Shown piece by piece: positions 51,219 to 59,033 of a DNA stretch of 64,000 nt; position 1 is the stretch's first letter; the number at the start of each line of letters is the position of its first letter. Location of the stretch: contig OZ242345.1 of assembly GCA_965208605.1 (NCBI GenBank), positions 868,001 through 932,000 on the forward strand, written 5' to 3'. The notes below the pieces were generated by a model. The model saw only the letters and a list, made by a program, of their open reading frames with translations, was not told the origin of the DNA and searched no databases. The stretch is from UBA9659 sp965208605. GTDB taxonomy: Bacteria; Pseudomonadota; Gammaproteobacteria; Pseudomonadales; Azotimanducaceae. The position numbers were made by a program, and so were the translations under genes.

Positions 51219-52115
51219 ATGACTACAAGTTGCGTCTTGGCGCATGTCGGATTTCTCCAGGTTTCTGGCACCGATGCTGTCAAGTTTATGCAGGGCTACA
51301 GCACCTGCAATCTGGATAATCTACACCCTCACCAGGTCATGCCCGGTGCCATCTGTGATATTCAGGGGCGGATGCTGACCAGTTTCCGCATCTTGAAACA
51401 CCAGAATACCTTGATACTCCGCATGCATCGCCCTCTGGTGCCAAAAACCATTGCCTTCCTCAACAAATATATCGTCTTCTCCAAAGCAAGCGTTACAGAC
51501 ATCTCAGATGATCTGCACTGCTATGGACGCATGCCTTGTGAGCATACAGCCATGAGCGGTTCTTTATTAACAGCCATGAGCGGCTTGCCATTAACAGCCA
51601 TCACCTACCAAGAAGACGACCAGGGAATGACTTTGAACCTGGGCGATCGACAAGAGCTTTGGTTGAGAGACGAGTTGAAAAGCAAGTTGCCCAGGAAGCC
51701 AGAGCAGGCATCAGAAGCCGCGACTCAGCGCCAGGCCTGGGCGCTTGCCGAGATTGAAGCCGGGATGGTCTGGGTAGAGGAAGCAACCAGCGGGCAGTTT
51801 ATTCCGCAGATGTTCAACTATGACAAGCTAGGTGCCATAGATTTTGACAAGGGCTGCTATCTCGGTCAGGAAGTGGTTGCCCGGCTACAGTATCGTGGTG
51901 CGCTGAAACGCCGACTGCATCGTTTAGAATCCCAGGTGCCTCGCCGGGTCGGCACGGGTCTCTCAAGCGGTACTGTTGTCGCGAGCACCGCATTGAAGCA
52001 GTCCCGGGGCGCGTGTCATCTGCTTGCCGTCTTACGGCATAGCAATGATGACCAGAGTCCAGGACCTAGGGTCCAGTTTGATGATGGCGAAGAGGTCATG
52101 GCCCTTCTTGTCTAA
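51219..52115 (+). CDS. ygfZ: tRNA-modifying/Fe-S maintenance protein YgfZ
   Basis: Folate-binding protein of the GcvT family that helps maintain some iron-sulfur enzymes. It has 298 residues. The family signature KGCYLGQEVVARLQYRG is near residue 212, with TSFRILKHQN earlier. Around residues 108-127 it has AMSGSLLTAMSGLPLTA, two 24-nt units (ACAGCCATGAGCGG plus TCTTTATTA-type spacer) related to the window-wide repeat and apparently inserted in frame. Confidence 0.93.
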   Translation: MTTSCVLAHVGFLQVSGTDAVKFMQGYSTCNLDNLHPHQVMPGAICDIQGRMLTSFRILKHQNTLILRMHRPLVPKTIAFLNKYIVFSKASVTDISDDLHCYGRMPCEHTAMSGSLLTAMSGLPLTAITYQEDDQGMTLNLGDRQELWLRDELKSKLPRKPEQASEAATQRQAWALAEIEAGMVWVEEATSGQFIPQMFNYDKLGAIDFDKGCYLGQEVVARLQYRGALKRRLHRLESQVPRRVGTGLSSGTVVASTALKQSRGACHLLAVLRHSNDDQSPGPRVQFDDGEEVMALLV

Positions 52116-52153
52116 TCAGCTTGTCTAATCAATGCCCCGCCTAATCAGCCCGT

Positions 52154-52849
52154 CTAATCAATTACCCGCCAGTCTATGGGCTGCTCGTCGATTTGTCTGA
52201 GCAACTCATTACACTCAGAGAAGTGTCGGCAACCGAAAAACCCTCTATGGGCGGAAAGGGGAGACGGGTGAGGTGCCAGCAATACCTTGTGTTTATTGCG
52301 GTCAATGACGGCGCCCTTCTTTTGCGCATAACTGCCCCAGAGTAAGAATACGCAGGGCTTCTCCCGGGCCGACAGAACTTCAATAATTTTATCAGTGAAA
52401 ACTTCCCAGCCCTGTCCTTGATGTGAACCTGGCCTACGGTGCTCAACGGTCAATACAGAGTTGAGCAGGAGCACACCCTGTGCGGCCCAATGTGTCAGGC
52501 ATCCATGGGTAAACTGCTGCTGCGTAAGACCCAGGTCGGCTTGCAGTTCCTTGTAGATATTCTGCAAAGAAGGGGGCGGCGCCACTCCCGGGGGGACGGA
52601 GAAACACAGCCCCTGAGCTTGACCCGGACCCGGGTAAGGATCCTGCCCTAGAATCACGACCTTGACCTGATGGTATGGCGTAGCGTTGAGGGCGGCAAAA
52701 TAGGCTGAACCCTGGGGATAGATGACCTTGCCGGCAGATTTTTCGGCACGCAAAAATTCCCGCAATGCGTGGATGTAGGGTTTTTCAAATTCACTACCGA
52801 GGCGCTGCAGCCAGCCGGGTTCCAAGTCTATTTTTCTGCTCTGGGTCAT
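52154..52849 (-). CDS. ung: Uracil-DNA glycosylase
   Basis: Removes uracil from DNA. From the ATG at 52849 it has 231 residues, normal size; an open frame to 52936 overlaps lysS and lacks family sequence. Catalytic GQDPYPGPGQAQG, the LLNSVLTVE strand, LWGSYAQKK and the HPSPLSAHRGFFGC minor-groove loop are intact. It lies 31 nt after lysS and converges with ygfZ. Confidence 0.95.
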   Translation of the reverse strand: MTQSRKIDLEPGWLQRLGSEFEKPYIHALREFLRAEKSAGKVIYPQGSAYFAALNATPYHQVKVVILGQDPYPGPGQAQGLCFSVPPGVAPPPSLQNIYKELQADLGLTQQQFTHGCLTHWAAQGVLLLNSVLTVEHRRPGSHQGQGWEVFTDKIIEVLSAREKPCVFLLWGSYAQKKGAVIDRNKHKVLLAPHPSPLSAHRGFFGCRHFSECNELLRQIDEQPIDWRVID

Positions 52850-52880
52850 GCTCGTGACTCGTGTTTCATCACCCCATGCA

Positions 52881-54380
52881 TCATCGCTTAGGGCGCATAA
52901 GCGGAAACAGCATGACATCTCTGATTGACTGAGCATCGGTGAACAACATCACCAGCCGATCAATGCCCAGCCCCTCACCAGCAGTCGGCGGTAAGCCATA
53001 TTCAAGCGCCGTAATATAGTCTTCATCATAGTGCATGGCCTCGGTGTCGCCCGCCTGCCTCGCATGGGCCTGGGCCTGGAAGCGAGTCGCCTGGTCTTCG
53101 GCATCATTTAATTCGGAGAAGCCATTAGCAATCTCCCTACCCATCACAAAGAGTTCAAAGCGATCCGTGACCTCAGGATTGTCATCATTACGTCTTGCCA
53201 GAGGGGACACCTCAGTCGGATGCTGAGTGATGAAGTGAGGTGCTTCTATCCGCTCCTCCACGAGTGCCTCAAAGAGTGCCATCACCACCCTACCTAGGCC
53301 CCAATCGGGTTGCACCTCAATACCAGAGCGTTCCGCAAGGGCTCTGGCACGGCCAGGGTCAGTGAGCTCTGCCGACTCAACTTGCGGGTTGAAGGCAATG
53401 ATTGCCGCATGCATAGTCATCCTGACAAAGGGTTGCGCCAGGTCTATTCTGGTGTTGTTGTACACCAATTCAGTAGTCCCCAGCACCGTCATGGCAAGGC
53501 TGCGGAGCATGACCTCAGTGAAATCCATGAGGTCCTGGTAGTCGGCATAAGCACAGTAAAATTCCAGCATGGTGAACTCGGGACTATGCTTGGCGGATAT
53601 GCCTTCATTACGAAAGTTACGGTTAATTTCAAACACCCGTTCAAAACCACCCACCACCAGACGCTTGAGATTCAACTCCGGTGCTACCCGCAAATACATG
53701 TCAAGGTCCAAGGCCTTATAGTGGGTGATGAAAGGTGCCGCAGTTGCCCCGCCGGGGGTCGTCTGCATCATGGGTGTTTCTACTTCCATAAAATCCCGTT
53801 CCACAAGAAATCGCCGCAAGGCATCAATCAGTTGCGAACGCTTGATAAATAGATGACGACTGGCGTCATTCATCATCAAGTCAAGATAGGGTTGTCGATA
53901 ACGAGTCTCAGTATCCGCCAGTCCTTTGTGCTTTCCGGGCAGGGGGCGGAGTGCTTTGGTCAAGAGACGAGCTTCACTGACCCGGACCGTCAGTTCGTCC
54001 TTATCGGTTTTCATTAGCTTGCCGACTACCCCTACTATGTCGCCCAGATCCCAGTGTTTGAAGGCATTGTATGCCGCATCGCCTATATCTCCTTGCCGTA
54101 CATAGAGCTGGATGGCACCGGACACATCCTGCAGGGTGACAAAACTCGCCTTGCCCATGATCCGCCTGAGCATGACGCGCCCGGCAACGGCCGTCTCAGT
54201 GGGGCTGGTTTCTAGAGCCTCTTTAGTCTGGGAATCAAACAAGTCATGCAGTTCCTGGGCAAGATGCTGTCGGCGGAAGTCATTGGGGAAGGCATTCCCT
54301 GCCGCCCTGAGCGCAGTGAGCCTTGCCCGGCGCAAGGCAAGGAGTTCTTTTTCCTCACCTAAAGAGTCGTCAAGAGCCAT
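52881..54380 (-). CDS. lysS: Lysyl-tRNA synthetase, class II
   Basis: Charges tRNA-Lys. It has 499 residues: N-terminal OB anticodon-binding domain (VAGRVMLRRIMGKASFVTL), then class II motif 1 (ERDFMEVETPMM), motif 2 (FRNEGISAKHSPEFTM) and motif 3 (GLGIDRLVMLF). The start codon sits within a repeat unit: CGCTGATGGCTCT is the family core CGCTGAGGGCTCT with one base changed to give ATG, and the preceding unit places GAGGG 9 nt upstream. It is followed by ung and preceded by prfB. Confidence 0.96.
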   Translation of the reverse strand: MALDDSLGEEKELLALRRARLTALRAAGNAFPNDFRRQHLAQELHDLFDSQTKEALETSPTETAVAGRVMLRRIMGKASFVTLQDVSGAIQLYVRQGDIGDAAYNAFKHWDLGDIVGVVGKLMKTDKDELTVRVSEARLLTKALRPLPGKHKGLADTETRYRQPYLDLMMNDASRHLFIKRSQLIDALRRFLVERDFMEVETPMMQTTPGGATAAPFITHYKALDLDMYLRVAPELNLKRLVVGGFERVFEINRNFRNEGISAKHSPEFTMLEFYCAYADYQDLMDFTEVMLRSLAMTVLGTTELVYNNTRIDLAQPFVRMTMHAAIIAFNPQVESAELTDPGRARALAERSGIEVQPDWGLGRVVMALFEALVEERIEAPHFITQHPTEVSPLARRNDDNPEVTDRFELFVMGREIANGFSELNDAEDQATRFQAQAHARQAGDTEAMHYDEDYITALEYGLPPTAGEGLGIDRLVMLFTDAQSIRDVMLFPLMRPKR

Positions 54381-54436
54381 CAGCGAGAACCCTCAGCTGT
54401 TTGTATATAAAGAGTAATATAGAGTCGTCAGTCATC
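54381..54436. repeat. Repeat unit serving as the lysS leader
   Basis: On the minus strand CTCTTTATATACAAACAGCT-GAGGGTTCTCGCTG leads into the lysS ATG. It is one unit of the ACCGCTGAGGGCTC family, with GAGGG (54390-54394) acting as Shine-Dalgarno. Confidence 0.75.
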
Positions 54437-55535
54437 TTAGAGACCCATCTTCAAACTGGCTTCTATAAACATATCCAGAGCACCATCAAGTACCGGCTGA
54501 GTATTGGTAGTTTCCACCTGAGTACGCAGATCCTTGATTCTGGACGAATCCAGCACATAGGACCTAATCTGACTCCCCCAACTGATGTCCAGCTTCGCGT
54601 CTTCAATTTGCATGGCCTCGGCCTTACGCTTCTGAGCTTCATACTCGTAGAGCTTTGCTTTCAACTGTTTGATTGCCTGGTCCCGGTTCTTGTGTTGCGA
54701 GCGCTGATTCTGACACTGGACGACAATCCCAGTGGGATGGTGCGTCAAACGAACTGCCGAGTCTGTCTTGTTAATATGCTGCCCGCCCGCACCACTAGCA
54801 CGATAAGTATCCACCCGGACATCAGACATGTTCAGTGCTATATCAATATCGTCATCCAGTTCTGGCGACACAAATACAGAAGCAAAGGAGGTGTGCCGCC
54901 GATTACCGGCATCAAAGGGCGACTTCCTCACCAGTCGGTGGATACCGGCCTCAGTCCTGAGCCAGCCAAAAGCATAGTCGCCGGAAAAGTAAATGGTCGC
55001 ACCCTTTATACCGGCGACATCTCCCGCTGAGAACTCCATAATCTCGGTTTTGAAAGCATGCTTCTCGCCCCAGCGGAGATACATTCTAAGTAGCATATTC
55101 GCCCAGTCTTGGGCTTCCGTCCCCCCAGAACCAGCTTGGATATCAACAAAAGCACTATGGCTGTCCATCTCCCCGGCAAACATTCGGCGGAACTCCAAAC
55201 TGGTGCACTTTTCATCCAGCAGGTCCAGCTCAGTGCCTAGTTCTTCAAGCAGTGCTGCGTCTTGCTCTTCCGTGGCCAGGGCAATGATGTCTGAGGCTTC
55301 TTCAATGCCGCTATCCAACTGGTCAATAGTTAAGACAATCCCATCTAAAGAAGCTCTTTCTTTGCCGAGTTTCCTGGCACGTTCAGGATCTTCCCAGACT
55401 GAGGCGAGCGCGAGCTCTCGCTTGACCTCGGTCAAGCGCTCTTGGCGATGCTCGTAGTCAAAGATACCCCCTCAACAGATGGGTACGCTGTCTCAGGTCT
55501 TTGATACGGGATAGTTTTGGGTTGGTTTCCAGCAT
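54437..55535 (-). CDS. prfB: Peptide chain release factor 2, programmed +1 frameshift
   Basis: Terminates translation at UGA and UAA. The gene is in two frames: ATG 55535 to an in-frame TGA at 55460-55458 (25 codons, MLETNPKLSRIKDLRQRT...), then the +1 frame to 54437. The shift site is CTTTGAC (55463-55457), preceded by the internal Shine-Dalgarno AGGGGG (55472-55467), the classical autoregulatory signal. The joined product has 365 residues, the same as E. coli RF2, with the SPF anticodon-like motif (KSPFDAGNRRH) and the GGQ motif (GAGGQHINKTDSAV). Confidence 0.95.
55457..55472 (-). promoter_or_regulatory. RF2 programmed +1 frameshift signal
   Basis: AGGGGG-TAT-CTT-TGA-C on the minus strand: internal Shine-Dalgarno three bases before the slippery CTT and the UGA stop. 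Low RF2 makes ribosomes pause at UGA and slip +1, so the protein controls its own level. Confidence 0.95.
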
Positions 55536-55670
55536 CAGTCGCACAACTATTAGCTTCTTCTTGTTTCTTCGCATCCGGGATGCCACATTCTAGCCAAATA
55601 GCACCCCCCCTGCCAGCAACTTCATTCCCTTGCTGGCGGGAACAGAGTGGCGGCTTACGGTGCCCCGCGC

Positions 55671-55738
55671 CGTCATTCTCGAGCTTGCTCGGGAATCCAG
55701 AGGAATAAAGGCAATACCGTTCGTTCCTCTGGATTCGT
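55671..55738. repeat. Palindromic CGTCATTCTCG/GGAATCC element
   Basis: CCGTCATTCT is followed by the perfect hairpin CGAGC-TT-GCTCG, then GAATCCAGAGGAA (55693-55705) and its exact inverse TTCCTCTGGATTC (55724-55736) around an 18-nt loop ATAAAGGCAATACCG...CG. The bamA/skp gap carries the same loop and arms with few changes. It lies just beyond the recJ stop. Confidence 0.85.
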
Positions 55739-57601
55739 TTAAAAGATGCCTTCAATCACTAACTGGGGTTTTACCCGACCGCGAAAGCGATTCACTTCAA
55801 GTCGGTAGGCGCACTTTATCCGCCGGGAATCCAGCAGCTCAGGATGGTTAAAACAGATGGCATCTAGCAGTGTTCGGGCGTCACCCTCGGCGGCAAGGGT
55901 CAGCTTCAGATGCTTGTCGCCGACGATTCGCTGTTCAAAGACCTCAAAGACCCCATCAAAAACAGGTTCAGGAAAGCCCTGACCCCAGGGGGCTGCATCA
56001 CCAATTTGTTCCGCGAGTTGCACACTAATCGTCTCTTCTATTTCTCCATCTGACCACAGCCTATTGGTCAGCAGACTGGCATCCAGGCCATGCCGGGCTT
56101 CCTGATCAAACTCTTCTCGGAACTTCTCCAACTGCTCTGGTCTCAGGCTGAGCCCGGCGGCCATGGCATGCCCGCCAAACTTCAATACCAGCCCTGGATT
56201 CCTGGTGGCTATGGCTTCAAAAGCATCACGAATGTGGAAACCCTGAATTGACCGGGCCGAGCCTTTCAATTCATCGGGCGCCGCCTTCGCAAAGGCAACC
56301 ACGGGGCGGTAGCATTTATTCTTCACCCGCGCCGCCACTATGCCTACAATCCCTTGATGCCAGTCCTCGTGATACAGGGTCAAACCAACATTGTTCAGCT
56401 CATCCAAAGCCAACTTAGCGACATGACTTTCCGCCTGGTGTTGCATTTCCACTTCTATAGTCCGACGTTCGGTATTGAGCTGGTCAAGTTGTGTCGCCAG
56501 AGAAGGGGCTTCCGATTCGTCCGCGAGCAGACACGCTATGCCAACACTCATATCCTGAAGACGACCTGCCGCGTTCAACCGGGGTGCCAGTTTAAATCCC
56601 AAATCTCTGGAATGGATATATTGGCAATCCAGGCCGGCAACATTCATCAATGCTTTGATACCCGGGCGACATAGCCCCCGTCTCATCCGCTTGATACCCT
56701 CGGCCACCAAAATGCGATTGTTCCGGTCCAGAGGTACCAGGTCGGCGATGGTGCCCAGCGCAACCAGATCAAGCAAACCCGCCAATTGGGGTTCCTCAAC
56801 AGCAGAGCCCTCAGCGGTTTTTAATGTAGAGCCCTCAGCGGTTTTTAATGTAGAGCCCTCAGCGGTTTTTAATGTAGAGCCCTCAGCGGTTTTTAATGTA
56901 GAGCCCTCAGCGGTTTTTAATGTAGAGCCCTCAGCGGTTTTTAATATAGAGCCCTCAGCGGTTTTTAATTTAAAGAAGCCCTCCTCCCGCAACCGAGTGC
57001 GCACCGCCGACAGCAGATAAAAAGCAACCCCAACACCTGCCAAAGATTTGCTCTGGAAGGTACATTCCGGGTGATTCGGATTCACGATGGCAGCAGCAGC
57101 CGGGATGACCGGCCCCGGCAGGTGATGGTCGGTGATGAGCACCTCAATACCGAGGGCGAGGGCATGCGCCACCCCGTCAACGCTAGAAATACCATTGTCC
57201 ACGGTGATGAGTAGGTCTGGCGCTGATTTTGCGGCCACATCCACAATTTCCCTGGTCATGCCATAGCCGTACTTAAACCGATCCGGCACCAGATAATCGA
57301 CTTTTTTAGCACCGAGCATGGCTAGCCCAGAGACCAGCAGCGCACAACTCGTTGCCCCGTCGGCGTCAAAGTCGCCGAGGATAAGCATTTTCCTATCCTG
57401 AGTAATTGCTCGGCATACCAGCGCCGCGGCGGTATCAATGTCCCGCAGGCCATGCGGCGGTAGCAGATGGGATAAGGAAGTTTCTAGTTCTTCCGGGCTG
57501 GAGACACCCCGCCCGACGAAAAGCCGCGATAAGAGGGGCGAAGTATCCGGCAAGACATGCGCTACCTGCCGCCGTACCAGGTTTTTTTTACTCGGCTTCA
57601 T
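55739..57601 (-). CDS. recJ: Single-strand exonuclease RecJ with repeat insert
   Basis: 5'-3' ssDNA exonuclease of recombination and mismatch repair. It has 620 residues. DHH-family motifs ILGDFDADGATS (near 76), ITVDNGIS, DHHLPG and NPNHPEC are followed by DHHA1/OB parts ending RGRVKPQLVIEGIF. Between REEGFF and EEPQLAGLLDLVALG, where other RecJ proteins have a short link, are seven tandem copies of KTAEGSxL (about residues 210-267) from 24-nt units of the ACCGCTGAGGGCTC family. The frame is preserved and all motifs remain, so the enzyme is probably active. Confidence 0.95.
   Translation of the reverse strand: MKPSKKNLVRRQVAHVLPDTSPLLSRLFVGRGVSSPEELETSLSHLLPPHGLRDIDTAAALVCRAITQDRKMLILGDFDADGATSCALLVSGLAMLGAKKVDYLVPDRFKYGYGMTREIVDVAAKSAPDLLITVDNGISSVDGVAHALALGIEVLITDHHLPGPVIPAAAAIVNPNHPECTFQSKSLAGVGVAFYLLSAVRTRLREEGFFKLKTAEGSILKTAEGSTLKTAEGSTLKTAEGSTLKTAEGSTLKTAEGSTLKTAEGSAVEEPQLAGLLDLVALGTIADLVPLDRNNRILVAEGIKRMRRGLCRPGIKALMNVAGLDCQYIHSRDLGFKLAPRLNAAGRLQDMSVGIACLLADESEAPSLATQLDQLNTERRTIEVEMQHQAESHVAKLALDELNNVGLTLYHEDWHQGIVGIVAARVKNKCYRPVVAFAKAAPDELKGSARSIQGFHIRDAFEAIATRNPGLVLKFGGHAMAAGLSLRPEQLEKFREEFDQEARHGLDASLLTNRLWSDGEIEETISVQLAEQIGDAAPWGQGFPEPVFDGVFEVFEQRIVGDKHLKLTLAAEGDARTLLDAICFNHPELLDSRRIKCAYRLEVNRFRGRVKPQLVIEGIF
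56804..56970. repeat. In-frame ACCGCTGAGGGCTC repeats inside recJ
   Basis: Seven 24-nt units, almost identical, reading AGAGCCCTCAGCGG with TTTTTAATGT on the plus strand, so sense relative to recJ. Near identity of the central copies indicates recent tandem expansion. Confidence 0.95.
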
Positions 57602-57888
57602 GCCGCGCTTGTCGCATGCTTGTCTTCTATATGACTGTCTTCTGCACGCTTGTCTTCTGCATGCACCCCGTCGACCAGCCTGATCCTGACCACAGAAGCA
57701 GTCATATCATCCAGGGCTTCAAGTTCGCGAATGGCATGGTTGAGATCCCCCTCAAGCACGTTATTGGTGAGAATGACAATCTGCGTATCGCTGCTTTGGA
57801 CGTCCTTTTGTAACAGGGCTTCAATGTTGACCTTATGATTGCTGAGAATGGTCGTGACCTTCGCCATGACGCCCGCTCTATCACGCAC
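57598..57888 (-). pseudogene. hom: Detached ACT domain of homoserine dehydrogenase
   Basis: A 96-codon frame encoding DRAGVMAKVTTILSNHKVN, the ACT regulatory domain that ends homoserine dehydrogenase, plus a repetitive tail EDKRAEDSHIEDKHA. Upstream in this frame the sequence continues as normal enzyme (HALPYQILPPAEWE, then SANYLRLGVRD) with no stop back into the linker. It is separated from the catalytic part only by a 5-nt duplication at 58031-58040. Whether it is made alone from the GTG at 57888, by frameshifting, or not at all is unknown. It overlaps recJ by 4 nt, and thrC is absent. Confidence 0.8.
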
Positions 57889-57896
57889 CCCTAGTC

Positions 57897-59033
57897 TCAG
57901 GTAATTGGCAGACTCCCACTCTGCTGGGGGTAGAATCTGATACGGCAGGGCATGCTCGCTGCTCTTATGAACACTGTTATTAGCACTCTTATTAACGCTC
58001 TCATTAACGCTCTCATTAACGCTCTCATTAACGCTACGCTCTCATTAACCAAGCAACGAGCTATATCAACGACATCAGCAAGGACGGCAGAGGCAGTGGG
58101 TGCTGCCCCAGCACCGGGGCCATAATACATGGTCGCACCCGCTGCATCAGCACCCACCATGACCGCATTCATCACCCCATCCACCTGCGCTAGAAGATGC
58201 GCCTTGGGGAGCAAGGCAGGATGCACTCGCAGTTCAATGGCTGTCCGGTCGGGATAAGACTGGCGCCGCGCAATGCCCAGATGCCGAATGCGATAGCCCA
58301 ATTCATCAGCGAAGCGAATGTCGTCCTGAGTCAGGCTTGATATACCTTCCGTTGCGACCGCAGCAAACGGCAAGGGCAAACCAAATGCCAAGGAAGCGAG
58401 TATCGTCAACTTATGAGCAGCATCTATGCCTTCTATATCAAAAGTCGGGTCTGCTTCTGCATAGCCTAACTGCTGGGCATCAGCAAGCACCTGCTCAAAG
58501 GTTCGATGCTTACCCCCGGGCCCCATCTCGGTGAGAATGAAATTAGAAGTGCCATTGATAATGCCCAGGAGCCATTCAATACGGTTCGCCACCAGCCCTT
58601 CACGGATTGCCTTGATGATGGGAATGCCGCCAGCAACCGCAGCTTCATACCGCAGTTGCACCCCCTGAGCTGCCGCCGCCCGGAATAGCTCCTCGCCATG
58701 CAGGGCAATCAAAGCCTTGTTGGCCGTAACTACATGCTTGCCCTGGGCCATGGCTTCAAGCAGGAGGGCTTTGGCATCCTCCGTGCCGCCGATGAGTTCT
58801 ACCAGAATGTCAATTTCAGGATTCCGCGCGAGGTCAAAAATATCCCGACTTACTCTAGTGGACGAGAGGTCACACTCAGGAGGCTCCCGACGACAAGCCA
58901 CCTGTGCCAGACTGAGGCTGATGCCAGTCTTGGTGCGAATATCCTCGGCCCGGGTGGCAAGCAGATTGAACAGCCCCGCGCCCACGGTACCCAGGCCACA
59001 AATACCTAGCTTGCAGCTATTAGTACTTGCCAT
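57897..59033 (-). CDS. hom: Homoserine dehydrogenase, catalytic part, frameshifted at its ACT linker
   Basis: NADPH-dependent reduction of aspartate semialdehyde to homoserine. GICGLGTVGAGLFNLL is at the start, then the ELIGGTEDAKALLLEAM, VTANKALIALHG and AVAGGIPIIKAI motifs and GTSNFILTEM; the catalytic domain is whole. The frame leaves the family at residue 336, in a 12-nt tandem repeat (GAGAGCGTTAAT on the minus strand), where AGCGT is duplicated. It then reads ALMRALMR... and stops at 57897. Removing 5 nt would restore NESVNESV... and the ACT domain. It overlaps alaC by 14 nt. Confidence 0.9.
   Translation of the reverse strand: MASTNSCKLGICGLGTVGAGLFNLLATRAEDIRTKTGISLSLAQVACRREPPECDLSSTRVSRDIFDLARNPEIDILVELIGGTEDAKALLLEAMAQGKHVVTANKALIALHGEELFRAAAAQGVQLRYEAAVAGGIPIIKAIREGLVANRIEWLLGIINGTSNFILTEMGPGGKHRTFEQVLADAQQLGYAEADPTFDIEGIDAAHKLTILASLAFGLPLPFAAVATEGISSLTQDDIRFADELGYRIRHLGIARRQSYPDRTAIELRVHPALLPKAHLLAQVDGVMNAVMVGADAAGATMYYGPGAGAAPTASAVLADVVDIARCLVNESVALMRALMRALMRALIRVLITVFIRAASMPCRIRFYPQQSGSLPIT
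57985..58049. repeat. 12-nt tandem repeat and 5-nt duplication in the hom linker
   Basis: ATTAACGCTCTC repeats about four times on the plus strand, with diverged outer copies (ATTAGCACTCTT). At 58031-58040 ACGCTACGCT breaks the period by a 5-nt duplication, causing the frameshift. Confidence 0.9.

Noticed and set aside
52850..52936. N-terminal extension of ung
   Set aside because: The extra 29 codons overlap lysS and show no glycosylase sequence; the ATG at 52849 gives the normal length.
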